Source: Fructobacillus pseudoficulneus
GTDB taxonomy: Bacteria > Bacillota > Bacilli > Lactobacillales > Lactobacillaceae
Length of the DNA: 64,000 nucleotides
NCBI RefSeq assembly: GCF_900108455.1
Contig: NZ_FNWS01000001.1
Location: 186,001 to 250,000, forward strand
Direction of reading: 5' to 3'
In this document: piece by piece, positions 36,558 to 45,382 of the stretch
Position numbering within the stretch: position 1 is the stretch's first letter
Layout of the letters: each line of letters begins with the position of its first letter
Program-made: the position numbers and the translations under genes
The notes under the pieces: generated by a model
What the model was told of the DNA's origin: nothing
The model's database searches: none
The model's input: the letters and a program-made list of their open reading frames with translations, nothing else

Positions 36558-38105
36558 TTAATTATCTAACTTTTGTGCTTTGGCACTGAAATATTTCTTA
36601 TTATCAGTCAAAACACCCTGACCCAAAACTTTATTATTAATCATTGTGGTTTGGTCACCATCAATTTTCAATAAGTAGCTTGGCGCAAAAGTACTGTTTT
36701 TCTCAAATGAAGTCACGACAAAGCGATCATTTTTATCATTACCGTTTGGTACGACAAGATAAGAGTACGTGAAACTGGTTGGATTAACACTCTCACCCTG
36801 ACCAGCAATTACTAAGCCATTTGAGTTCAATGGCTTATACGTCCCATTAATGCCCTCATCTGAACTGAAACCTAGCAAATAGGAGTTCTTTGTAATCTTT
36901 TCATTATCGGTTGCCATGTGGAAGCCCCAAGTTGAAGTAAAGACGTACCAGCGACCATTATGCTTAAACAAATTAATTCGCTCCAACTCATCGTTGGTTG
37001 CGTTTCCGGTAACCATTGGTTGCATCACCTTCTTAATCGAAAAGTCTTTATTCAATTCAACTTTCCCAATGGCGCCATTAGCAAAGTAAGTTTTTTCATA
37101 TTCTGCTGTATTTTTATTGGCCTGTAAACGTGCAGCATCCTGCCTAAAGAAGGCAGAACTGCCATAGTACGCTTGGTTGGTGAAGTTGTTTTGCCCTTGA
37201 TAATTATGTTCAGGACCGGTATTGCCTTCAAAGGCCAAGTAGTACTTGTCTCCATCTTGAACAAAGTGTGGGTCACGAAGCGTGATATCATCACTGAAGT
37301 AAGTACCCTTGCCTTCACCCTGCGCGGCAGTTTGATAGATCTTACCATCACCAGAAAAGACCGTTTTTCGATCAGTAGTCTTCGTATGATCAATCGTTAG
37401 ACCTGATGACCAGTTTTTACTATCCTTCGGATTAACTGTGATTTGAGCGGTTGTTAGAACTTGAGCTGTTCCGCCATTACCTCGATATGCATTCGCATAG
37501 AAGACTCGCAGAGTATTATCCTTAGTACTCATCAAAACGGTTGAACCAGACCATTCACCAACAGAGTTTTGTAAATATTGATCATAATCTTTATCAGCAA
37601 TTCCCTCAATCTTTGAATTAAAGACATAGCCAACAAATTGCCAAGTACTCAAATCATCTTGTTCGGCATCATTTTTCTGTAGGAACAAGCCCATCTTCGT
37701 TGGAGCACCTGAATAGCGGCCATTTTTGGCTGTTAAACCAACCACTAGACGGTAACCATGATAATTAGCAACTGTACCGTCAGGGTTCGTTACGGGCCAA
37801 GAATCCCAAGCGTCCATTGGTACCGTTTTGCCAGTAGCTGTATCATAAACCTTGGCTCCAGGAATTTCTTGTTGTAGGAATTGATGATCAATGGTCGGAG
37901 CAGAATATTTTTTATTACCCAATAATTCCGCAATTTTATTCATATTGGTTCGAGTGTAGTGAGCTACTTCTCCAATTTTGTCATCGGCTTTCGTAACTTT
38001 TACCACCTCATCCTTAGGTTCAAGGAAAATAAAAACGGCAATTCCTGTACCAATAATTAGGAAAGCAAAACCCAGTAAAATCAATAATTTTTTTCTTTTA
38101 GTCAT
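36558..38105 (-). CDS. Membrane-anchored GH68 fructansucrase (levansucrase/inulosucrase)
   Basis: Splits sucrose and transfers fructose to make fructan or fructo-oligosaccharides outside the cell. The GH68 triad is complete: nucleophile Asp101 in DAWDSWP, transition-state stabiliser Asp278 in LRDPH, acid/base Glu373 in NDELERI; also EWSGST (184-189). One TM at about 7-28 with no clear cleavage site suggests an N-terminal anchor. At 515 residues it is little more than the catalytic domain; many lactic acid bacterial relatives are larger, with N-terminal repeats and LPXTG tails, absent here. Levan versus inulin linkage cannot be read. No good ribosome site; a small hairpin (38123-38137) lies 18 bases before the ATG. 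Confidence 0.92.
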   Translation of the reverse strand: MTKRKKLLILLGFAFLIIGTGIAVFIFLEPKDEVVKVTKADDKIGEVAHYTRTNMNKIAELLGNKKYSAPTIDHQFLQQEIPGAKVYDTATGKTVPMDAWDSWPVTNPDGTVANYHGYRLVVGLTAKNGRYSGAPTKMGLFLQKNDAEQDDLSTWQFVGYVFNSKIEGIADKDYDQYLQNSVGEWSGSTVLMSTKDNTLRVFYANAYRGNGGTAQVLTTAQITVNPKDSKNWSSGLTIDHTKTTDRKTVFSGDGKIYQTAAQGEGKGTYFSDDITLRDPHFVQDGDKYYLAFEGNTGPEHNYQGQNNFTNQAYYGSSAFFRQDAARLQANKNTAEYEKTYFANGAIGKVELNKDFSIKKVMQPMVTGNATNDELERINLFKHNGRWYVFTSTWGFHMATDNEKITKNSYLLGFSSDEGINGTYKPLNSNGLVIAGQGESVNPTSFTYSYLVVPNGNDKNDRFVVTSFEKNSTFAPSYLLKIDGDQTTMINNKVLGQGVLTDNKKYFSAKAQKLDN

Positions 38106-38155
38106 AGTTAATTATTTAATGTCCCATTTTAAATGGGCCTTTCGTAAAAAATCAC

Positions 38156-38184
38156 ACAATAATCATGATAACAGCAATTATCAA
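38156..38184 (-). promoter_or_regulatory. Candidate promoter of the GH68 gene
   Basis: Minus strand TTGATA (38184-38179), 17-bp spacer, TATTGT (38161-38156), about 50 bases before the GH68 start. The gap also holds the terminator of the preceding gtrA-like gene, so a promoter is needed here. Confidence 0.45.
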
Positions 38185-38311
38185 CATGCATTTTCATTAT
38201 TTTGTTACAAATATTAAGTCTGATGCATGAAATATAGTGATTTGATAGATTAATACTAATACAGTAGATCAATTCACTTTAAAAGAATCTTCTTTCCCTT
38301 GTATACAAAAT

Positions 38312-38339
38312 AAAAAAGCCTAAAATTCTAGACTTTTTA
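38312..38339 (-). terminator. Terminator of the gtrA-like gene
   Basis: AAAAAAG-CTA...TAG-CTTTTT hairpin immediately after the gtrA-like stop. It is nearly identical in sequence to the hairpin at 36468-36496. Confidence 0.7.
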
Positions 38340-38344
38340 AAAAA

Positions 38345-38788
38345 TTATTCATTAATTTTATCTTCAATTGCTTCTTCAACTTCTTTAAAGATATAGAGTT
38401 TACTTAAAACATAATTCGAAATAATAACAAAAATATTTTGAATTCCATTCCAAATCAGATCATTTTGATGCAGCGTATGCACACCGAACATCAAAATCAG
38501 CCATCCAATCACGCCAGTTACAATTCTCGCTAAATAAAATTGCCAAACTTCTCGGACAAGTCCCTGAAAATCAGTTACCTGTGAACGAAAAACCCAAATT
38601 CGATTGGTGAGATAAGCAAACAGTACTGCTAAAAACCACGATGCCACATAAGATAAGGTTGGGCCCCACTGCAAAGCGACTGAAAAAAGAGCATACGTTA
38701 CCACTGAAACAACAAAAGTTGCTCCTCCGAAGAAAAGGTATAAAATTGATTCTCTATAGCGATTAAAAATTGCTAATATCTTATTCAT
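38345..38788 (-). CDS. gtrA: GtrA-family membrane protein (putative lipid-linked sugar flippase)
   Basis: GtrA-type proteins are small four-helix membrane proteins thought to flip undecaprenyl-phosphate sugars made by a GtrB partner. The 147 residues give four TM helices with the family patterns YLFFGGATFVVSVVTYALF (about 17-35), ANRxWVF-like YLTNRIWVF and NYVLSKLYIF near the C-terminus. The frame opens at 38818, but AGGAATG precedes the ATG at 38788. A GtrB-like enzyme lies in the same block at 46305-47246. A 305-base gap separates it from the broken gene upstream. Confidence 0.85.
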   Translation of the reverse strand: MNKILAIFNRYRESILYLFFGGATFVVSVVTYALFSVALQWGPTLSYVASWFLAVLFAYLTNRIWVFRSQVTDFQGLVREVWQFYLARIVTGVIGWLILMFGVHTLHQNDLIWNGIQNIFVIISNYVLSKLYIFKEVEEAIEDKINE

Positions 38789-38818
38789 ATCATTCCTACT
38801 TTCATTAACAACATCCAA

Positions 38819-39123
38819 AATTGATTCTGAAAATATTTATTTCTAAAAAATAAATATATAGCGACCAATACACATTTGAAACTACAGAATCTTGAAAAAA
38901 TACTTGTAAAACACTCTTTGATTATAATGTTTCTTGATTATAAACAAATTCAATATATATAATAGTTCTTAAAAATTAAAATAAAAATAACGAATTTTAG
39001 CTTTTAAATATTTATTATTTAATTTATTTTATCAATCATATCTGGCTTACTTTTTTAAACATGAAAATATTAAAATAAAAATTTAATGCTAAAGTCGCTA
39101 TTTTTATCAATATTTTAAAAACA
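38819..39123. other. AT-rich gene-free stretch
   Basis: About 300 bases between the gtrA-like gene and the broken membrane-protein gene. It is very AT-rich with stops in all frames and no recognisable RNA gene. The promoter of gtrA should lie in the first part, but the many AT hexamers make any single choice unreliable. Confidence 0.6.
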
Positions 39124-40808
39124 TTATTTACTCTTAAGCATCCTTTGTTTACTGAATGTTAATTTGATGAGAATCAAATAGAACAAAACTGCAACTATAC
39201 TACATAACGAAATCACCAATAATAGGCCATTTTCTGATCCTACGGAAGCCAACTCAATTTCATGTGTTCCAGATGATAAGAATAATTTTACGACGTTAAC
39301 AGATTCACTCGATACAGACTTTCCATCTAATGTAATCACATATTTGAAATGATCATACATAACAGCTGGTAATGTAACAACCTCTCCTTTGTTTACATTG
39401 ACAGTATATTTAACCGAATTCGGAGTTCTGTCTATTTCCGTATACTTTCCAACACTGGTTCTTTCGTATGTCAAACCATATACATAACCATCAGATTTGG
39501 AAACTGGTCAATAATCATGTGTATTCGACTTATTAGTTATAACATATTCATAATTTCCAGATGTTAATTTTTCATGATTATCAGTGTTAATGTAATTTTG
39601 ATGGGTTTGATAAAATCCAAATAATGAAAAAAGACACATAAACAAGCTAATAGTCAAAACTGTTGATTTTCTTAGTAACGATTGATTAGCGTATAGGCAA
39701 GCTCCAACAGCTAACATCAATACTATAATTAATTCTAAACGACCCAAAAACTGAATCAATGATGCAGACGTATTCAATAAGTTATCCCAAGGTAACCAAT
39801 TGAACATTAACAATGTCAAAATATTTGCACCTAAAACCCAGCTTTTCCACTTATAATTTCGGGTCGTTTTAACGGCTATTACAGTCAATACTATCTGAAG
39901 TATAAAAAGTGGCAATCCATATGTCCAAGCTGGTTTTTCATTTAAATTATTTTGTAACAATGAATCAAAAAACAAGCCTGGATCCAATGGAACTAAAATT
40001 TTATCCGGAGCCAAAATTTTAGCCTTCGTATATACCGAAAAAATATTAAATAATGAATAGGACCCGATAATTAAAGATAAAAAGACTGCTTTCCCTAATT
40101 CAACAAAGTTTTTAAAACGAATACTTTTATTAAAGATTTGCACCAAAATATACACTATGATAAAAACGAATGCCATAATCAAAGAAAGAACATGACTATT
40201 AGCAAGCATGCCCATTGCAAACCCCAGCACCCAAGCACCCAAGCACCCATTTTATCTGACTTACCTATTTTTACTAGTCCTAATACAACCAGGGGCATCC
40301 ACGCAAAGCCAAATGATTCACCTACAGCCGTTCGTGTATATAAATCAATAAAATGAAAATTATTAAATTCATAGATAATTATGCCTAACCAAATATACAA
40401 CTTTTTATTGGTGAACTCCTGCAAAAGGAATTTCATATTAAGCATAGTAATTGCATTTAGTATGTAGAAACCAATAGCTAATGCTATTAACTGATTTTTA
40501 ATAATCACTTGTGGAATAATAAAAATCAATCCGGATATCCATGGGTACATGGAATTAATTGCTACTCCCGGTTGACTGTTGCTAGGATCATACAAGAAAT
40601 TAAATACAGATGGCCATTCACCATGCTTTAATGATGCAGCAACGTTAGCAAATCTTTCTAAATGAAAAGCCCCATCAATTGATAAATTATAATACTTTCC
40701 AGCAAATGCTGGTACAATAGCGAGAAATGAAAAAAGAATAATCAAAACAAAATCAGAACTTAAAAACCTTTTACTCTTAATAAACGTTGTATAAACAGCT
40801 GAACTCAT
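39124..40808 (-). pseudogene. Broken paralogue of the multi-TM surface-carbohydrate protein at 40965-42620
   Basis: Aligned by eye to the intact neighbour, this gene encodes the same polytopic protein (for example NSQPGVAINSMYPW, NNFHFIDLYTRTAVGE, EKPAWTYGLPL, LPAVMYDHFKY). It has two lesions. An 8-base unit GGGTGCTT is present once too often (repeat tract 40225-40248), shifting the frame after KMGAWVLG; with two units the frame continues into GFAMGMLANSHVLS. Later an in-frame TGA (39508-39510) replaces the Leu of DYLPV, after which the same frame runs on to 39124. Start taken at ATG 40808 after GGGAGAG (frame opens at 40835). Could be phase-variable at the first site, but the TGA makes it a probable pseudogene. 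Confidence 0.88.
40225..40248 (-). repeat. 8-bp tandem repeat that shifts the reading frame
   Basis: On the minus strand (GGGTGCTT)x2 followed by a variant GGGTGCTG, 24 bases in all. An 8-base unit is not a multiple of three, so gain or loss of a unit changes the frame of the enclosing gene. Present copy number puts the gene out of frame; one unit fewer restores it. Confidence 0.9.
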
Positions 40809-40923
40809 GAATCTCTCCCAAATAAAATTTATCACGAATAATATTCTACATTATAATGGAAGGCATAACTATCCCATAATGTATTAAATTTAATTTAATA
40901 CTAACCTTTATTTTAAAAATTAA

Positions 40924-40950
40924 AAAAACCAGAAAAGTATTTCTGGTTTT
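40924..40950 (-). terminator. Terminator after the intact multi-TM gene
   Basis: Stem AAACCAGAAA/TTTCTGGTTT (40926-40935 with 40940-40949) with a four-base loop, 15 bases after the stop of the gene at 40965. It ends the long polysaccharide transcript before the broken paralogue. Confidence 0.8.
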
Positions 40951-40964
40951 AATTAATTCATTAA

Positions 40965-42620
40965 TTAATATCTCTTTAATTTTAACATTACTAACGTTGT
41001 AATGATAATTGATAACATCGACAAATAAAACAATGCATAATTTCTTGAATCAACAGTCTTCAGAACCAACGTATGCTTTCCTTCACTGACATTAATTTTA
41101 ACCAAATTCGTCATTTGACTATTAACATTTTTTCCATCCAACAAAATGTCATACTTAAATCCATCATACATTACCGCCGGCAAAGTTACAGTTTGACTTT
41201 TACTTGTAGTAATCAAGTACTCTACTGAATCAGAAGTACGCTTAATTTCCTTATAATTGTCTGTAGAGAATGTCTTAACCGAATCACCAACTCCCATTGG
41301 CTTACCAGTTGCTTTATCCACTGGCAAATAATCAATGGCCGTCATTGCCGTATTTAGTGTGTGATAATAATTTTTAGACGTTAAATTATAGTGTGGAGGC
41401 GTTTGAACATAAGCTCGGTGCATCTGATAGGTACCTACTAGTGAAAACAAACAAACAAAAAGTTCTAAAATTAAAATTTTATACTGTTTATTTTGTTTTG
41501 ATCTAGCAAAGTAAATAACAATAGCAACTGTCAGCAATAAAACAATTATTACTTGTAGACGTGCTAAAAATTGCAAAAGAGTTAATGGTGTGCTTTGTAA
41601 CTTATCCCATGGCAACCATGAAAACATTAGCAGAGTAACAATGTTAGCACCAACTAACCAAGATTTCCATTCTGAAAATTTATCTGTATTCCATGCAATA
41701 ACAGTTAATACAAGTTGAACAAGTACTAAGGGTAATCCATAAGTCCAATAGGGTTTTTCACTCATATCATTTTGTATTAGAGCATCAAAAAATTGTACAG
41801 GATCAATTGATACCAAAAAATGACCAGGTTCTAAGAATTTTGCATTCAAGTAAAGCATAGCAATATTATATAGCGTATACCCACCAATTAAAATTGCTAC
41901 CAGCACTGCTATCAAGAGATTCTTAACATGTGTTAAATCAAAATTCCGCTTAATGATTTGTAACAGTTCAAAAAGTCCAATAAAAATAACAGCAAAAACA
42001 ATTGATAGAACATGACTATTAATAATCATTCCAACAGCAAAACCTAATATCCAAGGCCCCACCTTTGAATGTTCTTTAATCTTTAATAGTCCCAATAAAA
42101 CCAAAGGCATCCAAGCATATCCAAATGCCTCACCGATGGCTGTTCTAGAATAAAGATCTACAAAATGAAAATTATTAAACTGATAAACAATAACACCAAG
42201 CCAAATATATAAATCTCTTTTAGTAAAGAAACTCATTAACGCCTTCGCATTGATAATTGTTAAAGCGTTCATAAAAAAGAAGCCAATTGCTAAAGCTATC
42301 AGCTGATTTTTAACAACCAACGCGGGTACAACAAAAATTAATCCAGATACCCAAGGGTACATCGCGTTAATAGCCACCCCAGGTTGGCTGTTAACAGGAG
42401 CGTAAGCAAAATTAAATAAAGACGGAATCTTTCCTTCTTTAAAAGACTGAGTAACATTCGCCAATCGATCTAGGTGAAAAATACCATCAAATGAAAGACT
42501 ATAAAAATGCCCAGCAAAAGCTGGAATAACTGAAATTCCAGCTAGTAAAATAATTAATAGACCATTAAGTACTCTTTTATCTATTTTTTTACCGTGAAAA
42601 ATTTTTTCTAAATAAAACAC
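40965..42620 (-). CDS. Polytopic membrane protein, GT-C-like (PTPS-related/YfhO-like), surface polysaccharide
   Basis: Exact function not known. About 11-13 TM helices over residues 17-400 and 525-545, with an extracytoplasmic C-terminal beta-rich part (about 405-525) holding TVTLPAVMYDGFKYDILLDG. The first outside loop has FDGIFHLDRLANV, whose acidic residues resemble the loop-1 Asp/Glu of GT-C lipid-linked-sugar transferases; later come PGVAINAMYPWVSGL and NNFHFVDLYSRTAIGEAFGYAW. These features fit the family annotated as 6-pyruvoyl-tetrahydropterin synthase-related membrane proteins and YfhO-like glycosyltransferases. Starts with GTG (42620) after AGGGG. Last intact gene of the long transcript; broken paralogue just downstream. 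Confidence 0.72.
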   Translation of the reverse strand: MFYLEKIFHGKKIDKRVLNGLLIILLAGISVIPAFAGHFYSLSFDGIFHLDRLANVTQSFKEGKIPSLFNFAYAPVNSQPGVAINAMYPWVSGLIFVVPALVVKNQLIALAIGFFFMNALTIINAKALMSFFTKRDLYIWLGVIVYQFNNFHFVDLYSRTAIGEAFGYAWMPLVLLGLLKIKEHSKVGPWILGFAVGMIINSHVLSIVFAVIFIGLFELLQIIKRNFDLTHVKNLLIAVLVAILIGGYTLYNIAMLYLNAKFLEPGHFLVSIDPVQFFDALIQNDMSEKPYWTYGLPLVLVQLVLTVIAWNTDKFSEWKSWLVGANIVTLLMFSWLPWDKLQSTPLTLLQFLARLQVIIVLLLTVAIVIYFARSKQNKQYKILILELFVCLFSLVGTYQMHRAYVQTPPHYNLTSKNYYHTLNTAMTAIDYLPVDKATGKPMGVGDSVKTFSTDNYKEIKRTSDSVEYLITTSKSQTVTLPAVMYDGFKYDILLDGKNVNSQMTNLVKINVSEGKHTLVLKTVDSRNYALFYLSMLSIIITTLVMLKLKRY

Positions 42621-42643
42621 ACTATTCCCCTAACAACTAAGCG

Positions 42644-44413
42644 TTAACCATTTGTTTCTTTTTTCTTATTACTAAATACCATCAACATTAACACAAATGG
42701 CATCACAGATACGATTCCTAGTGTATACCGTTCAGAATTTGCAAGTGGAGACATTGCAGAAATTGCAATTTGCAAAGCAGCTGGAAGAACTAATGTAAAC
42801 CGAGAAAATGATGTCATAAAAGCAGGAACCATTAAAAGTAAAACAACAATCCAAAAGTTTCCATGCAATAAGTAACCGACATACTTATTATTAAATAATT
42901 TAAAGACCATCTCAATAGCTTTTGTTCGAACCTTATTATGGTATAAGTGATATGTCCATTTAGCATCTGTCATGCTACCATAACCATGGCCAATAGTATC
43001 GCTAGGCATTGTCAATGCATAATCGGCTAAAGGTATACGTGATGGAACGACATATGACCCAACTTGTGCCACTGTCGCATCAATTGCAATCTGGGGATTT
43101 CGTTTAACAACAGACAACCAAATTTTATTAAAGTTTTTCCAATCCGATTTTTTAACAGTACGATAACGATACCCCAATTTACTAGTATCAGTGAAATTTC
43201 CACCTCCTGATGATTTAACAGGATCAGAAATAGCCGGACTATATAAATTACCAATATTATTCATATCAAAAATTTTATTTAACTCTTGATATTCTGATTT
43301 AGTTAATACACTTGGATCATCATGAACATAACGTGCTATTTGCTGTATTTGTATTCCTTTTGATTCGATTGGATCATCCTGCAACACAACACCTTGGTGA
43401 ACCAAAACCATTAATGATATTTTTAACAAAAAAATTGGTAAAAACATTGATATAAGAACAGGCTTTAATGCAACTTTTCTATAAATAACTAAGTAAATCA
43501 ATGCAATAATTGCATATACATACAGCGCCCATTTAACAGCAACTACACCGATAAAAACAGCGGTAAACATATTAATCATCCAACTCTTGCTTACTGCACC
43601 ATTCGAACGATAAATTTCAAACATTAGAACGAAAAATAATACAAATGAACTAACAAACAATGGATTTTTTGAAAGAGAGATTGTGTTCAAAAAAATCATA
43701 GGATTAAAAATAATTAGAGCAAGACCAACTATTTTTATGATTAAATTGTTAATATTTTTTTGAAAAAATACAATTGCCTTTGTATAAGCATATACTGCAA
43801 AAGAAAAATGAAATAATCCTAGAAAAAGGTAGCCTGGCAAATAGGACTTAGTAATAATCCAACTATACTTAATTGTTAGTCCATAGAATGCCGTTAAGAA
43901 TGCCCCATGCTGATTCGTCCACATGGTTGTTGATCCATCTGTTAAATAATTTGCAATGGGATAGATATTGAAAATATTTTTTGCAAAATCTGCAGAACGT
44001 GTATCGATAACCTCATGCATCGACCCAACAATGTCCCAGCCTGATACCACTGGGAAAAATGGCAAAAGAAGCACCCCCCAAAAAATAATTAGGAAAAGAG
44101 CCGTTTTTAAGGGGCTTTCAAAATATGTAGATATTTTTATAAAAAAACCACTTTTGAATTCATTCTTCTCTGAGCTAAACGAACGAGAAACGAAAATTAA
44201 GAAAATTGACGCCACACTAAATAATACAAATAAAATTATAAACAATAAAAGGTGTCTTACAGTGAAGGTCCCGTTCATTGTACCCCAACCACCATCATTC
44301 AAAACAGACAAAGCGAAACTGTTAAAGAATGACAAAATAAGACTAATTGTTATTAAAGAAACCCATTGCACAACATTAATATTATTTATAATATTCTTCA
44401 TATTTTTAATCAT
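42644..44413 (-). CDS. DUF6020-like polytopic membrane protein, putative GT-C glycosyltransferase
   Basis: Function unproven. The 589 residues form about 11-12 TM helices; the first large outside loop has FFPVVSGWDIVGSMHEV followed by TMWTNQHGAFLTAFYG, the pattern of DUF6020 proteins found in wall-polysaccharide loci of Gram-positives. A second outside region (about 340-470) holds IQIQQIARYVHDDPS. Its start (44413) overlaps the end of the GT2 gene by eight bases, so the two are translated together: a cytoplasmic enzyme loading a lipid carrier and a membrane enzyme using it is a reasonable reading. Confidence 0.72.
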   Translation of the reverse strand: MIKNMKNIINNINVVQWVSLITISLILSFFNSFALSVLNDGGWGTMNGTFTVRHLLLFIILFVLFSVASIFLIFVSRSFSSEKNEFKSGFFIKISTYFESPLKTALFLIIFWGVLLLPFFPVVSGWDIVGSMHEVIDTRSADFAKNIFNIYPIANYLTDGSTTMWTNQHGAFLTAFYGLTIKYSWIITKSYLPGYLFLGLFHFSFAVYAYTKAIVFFQKNINNLIIKIVGLALIIFNPMIFLNTISLSKNPLFVSSFVLFFVLMFEIYRSNGAVSKSWMINMFTAVFIGVVAVKWALYVYAIIALIYLVIYRKVALKPVLISMFLPIFLLKISLMVLVHQGVVLQDDPIESKGIQIQQIARYVHDDPSVLTKSEYQELNKIFDMNNIGNLYSPAISDPVKSSGGGNFTDTSKLGYRYRTVKKSDWKNFNKIWLSVVKRNPQIAIDATVAQVGSYVVPSRIPLADYALTMPSDTIGHGYGSMTDAKWTYHLYHNKVRTKAIEMVFKLFNNKYVGYLLHGNFWIVVLLLMVPAFMTSFSRFTLVLPAALQIAISAMSPLANSERYTLGIVSVMPFVLMLMVFSNKKKETNG

Positions 44414-45359
44414 TCTTCAACACCTTCTCTTGATTTTCAGCATCTATCAATGCTAGCTCAAAATTTCTCTTATCATTTGTTTGAATAGCTCCTAAAATAG
44501 AACCCGAAAAGAAAGTGATGAAAGACAAAACTAACAAAATCATCGACACAATCAATGACGGAAAATTAGGAACAGTATGATCAGCAGAATAAGGTAGTAT
44601 GACACGCCAAACAAATAAAATCATAGACATAAGGAAAAAGCAGGATGAAAAAACTGAATAAAAAGCAAAGGGATGATAACTTCTGAAAAGATTAATCACT
44701 GTCTTAATAACCCGAAGACCATCACCATAAGTATCCAATTTAGATTCAGATCCCTCAGGGCGATCACGGTAGGTAATGACTTGGTTTTCAACTAACATTC
44801 TTTTTTCAGTTGCATGAATTGACATTTCAGTTTCAATCTCAAAACCTCGTGATAAAACAGGAAAAGTTTTCACAAAACGATATGAAAATGCTCGATAACC
44901 AGTTAAAATATCACGGATATTTGTTTTAAATAAGAAATTAATTAATCCGCGAACAAGACTATTTCCAACATTATGAAAAGGTCGCTTATTTTCTTCAAAA
45001 TATGTTGAAGATAGCCGATCACCAACCACCATGTCAACTTGACGATCAATAATCTTATGATACATTTCTGGTATTGCTTCTACTGGATAAGTATCATCAG
45101 CATCAATCATAATGTATGCTTCTGCATCAATTTCTCGGAACATTCTACGAATTACTGCACCCTTACCTTGTGCATATTCATGACGCACAACAGCACCAAC
45201 TTTTTTGGCTAATTCCGCTGTATTATCCTTCGAATTATTATCATACACATATACAACTGAACCAGGAATATTCTCGATTACTCCCTGCACATCTTTTACA
45301 ACTTTTTCTATAGTCTGTGCTTCATTGTATGCCGGTATTAAAATTGCTAATTTATCCAT
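44406..45359 (-). CDS. Family 2 glycosyltransferase with two C-terminal TM helices
   Basis: Likely transfers a sugar from an NDP donor to undecaprenyl phosphate at the inner membrane face. GT-A fold: LAILIPAYNEAQTIEKVV at the start, donor site VYVYDNNSKDNT, DXD-like IDADDTYPVEAIPEM (about 85-99), GDRLSS and the acceptor segment GYRAFSYRFVKTFPVLSRG (about 153-171). Two TM helices at about 232-255 and 268-295. 317 residues. Overlaps the DUF6020 gene, its probable partner. Confidence 0.86.
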   Translation of the reverse strand: MDKLAILIPAYNEAQTIEKVVKDVQGVIENIPGSVVYVYDNNSKDNTAELAKKVGAVVRHEYAQGKGAVIRRMFREIDAEAYIMIDADDTYPVEAIPEMYHKIIDRQVDMVVGDRLSSTYFEENKRPFHNVGNSLVRGLINFLFKTNIRDILTGYRAFSYRFVKTFPVLSRGFEIETEMSIHATEKRMLVENQVITYRDRPEGSESKLDTYGDGLRVIKTVINLFRSYHPFAFYSVFSSCFFLMSMILFVWRVILPYSADHTVPNFPSLIVSMILLVLSFITFFSGSILGAIQTNDKRNFELALIDAENQEKVLKND

Positions 45360-45382
45360 TGCCCTTTATACCTTTTCTCACT

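Noticed and set aside
39124-39474. An independent 116-residue protein
   Set aside because: It is the C-terminal domain of the broken membrane protein, in the same frame as the upstream part and separated only by one TGA.
43968-44456. Plus-strand open frame of 162 codons
   Set aside because: Antisense to the DUF6020 and GT2 genes, no family resemblance and no ribosome site.
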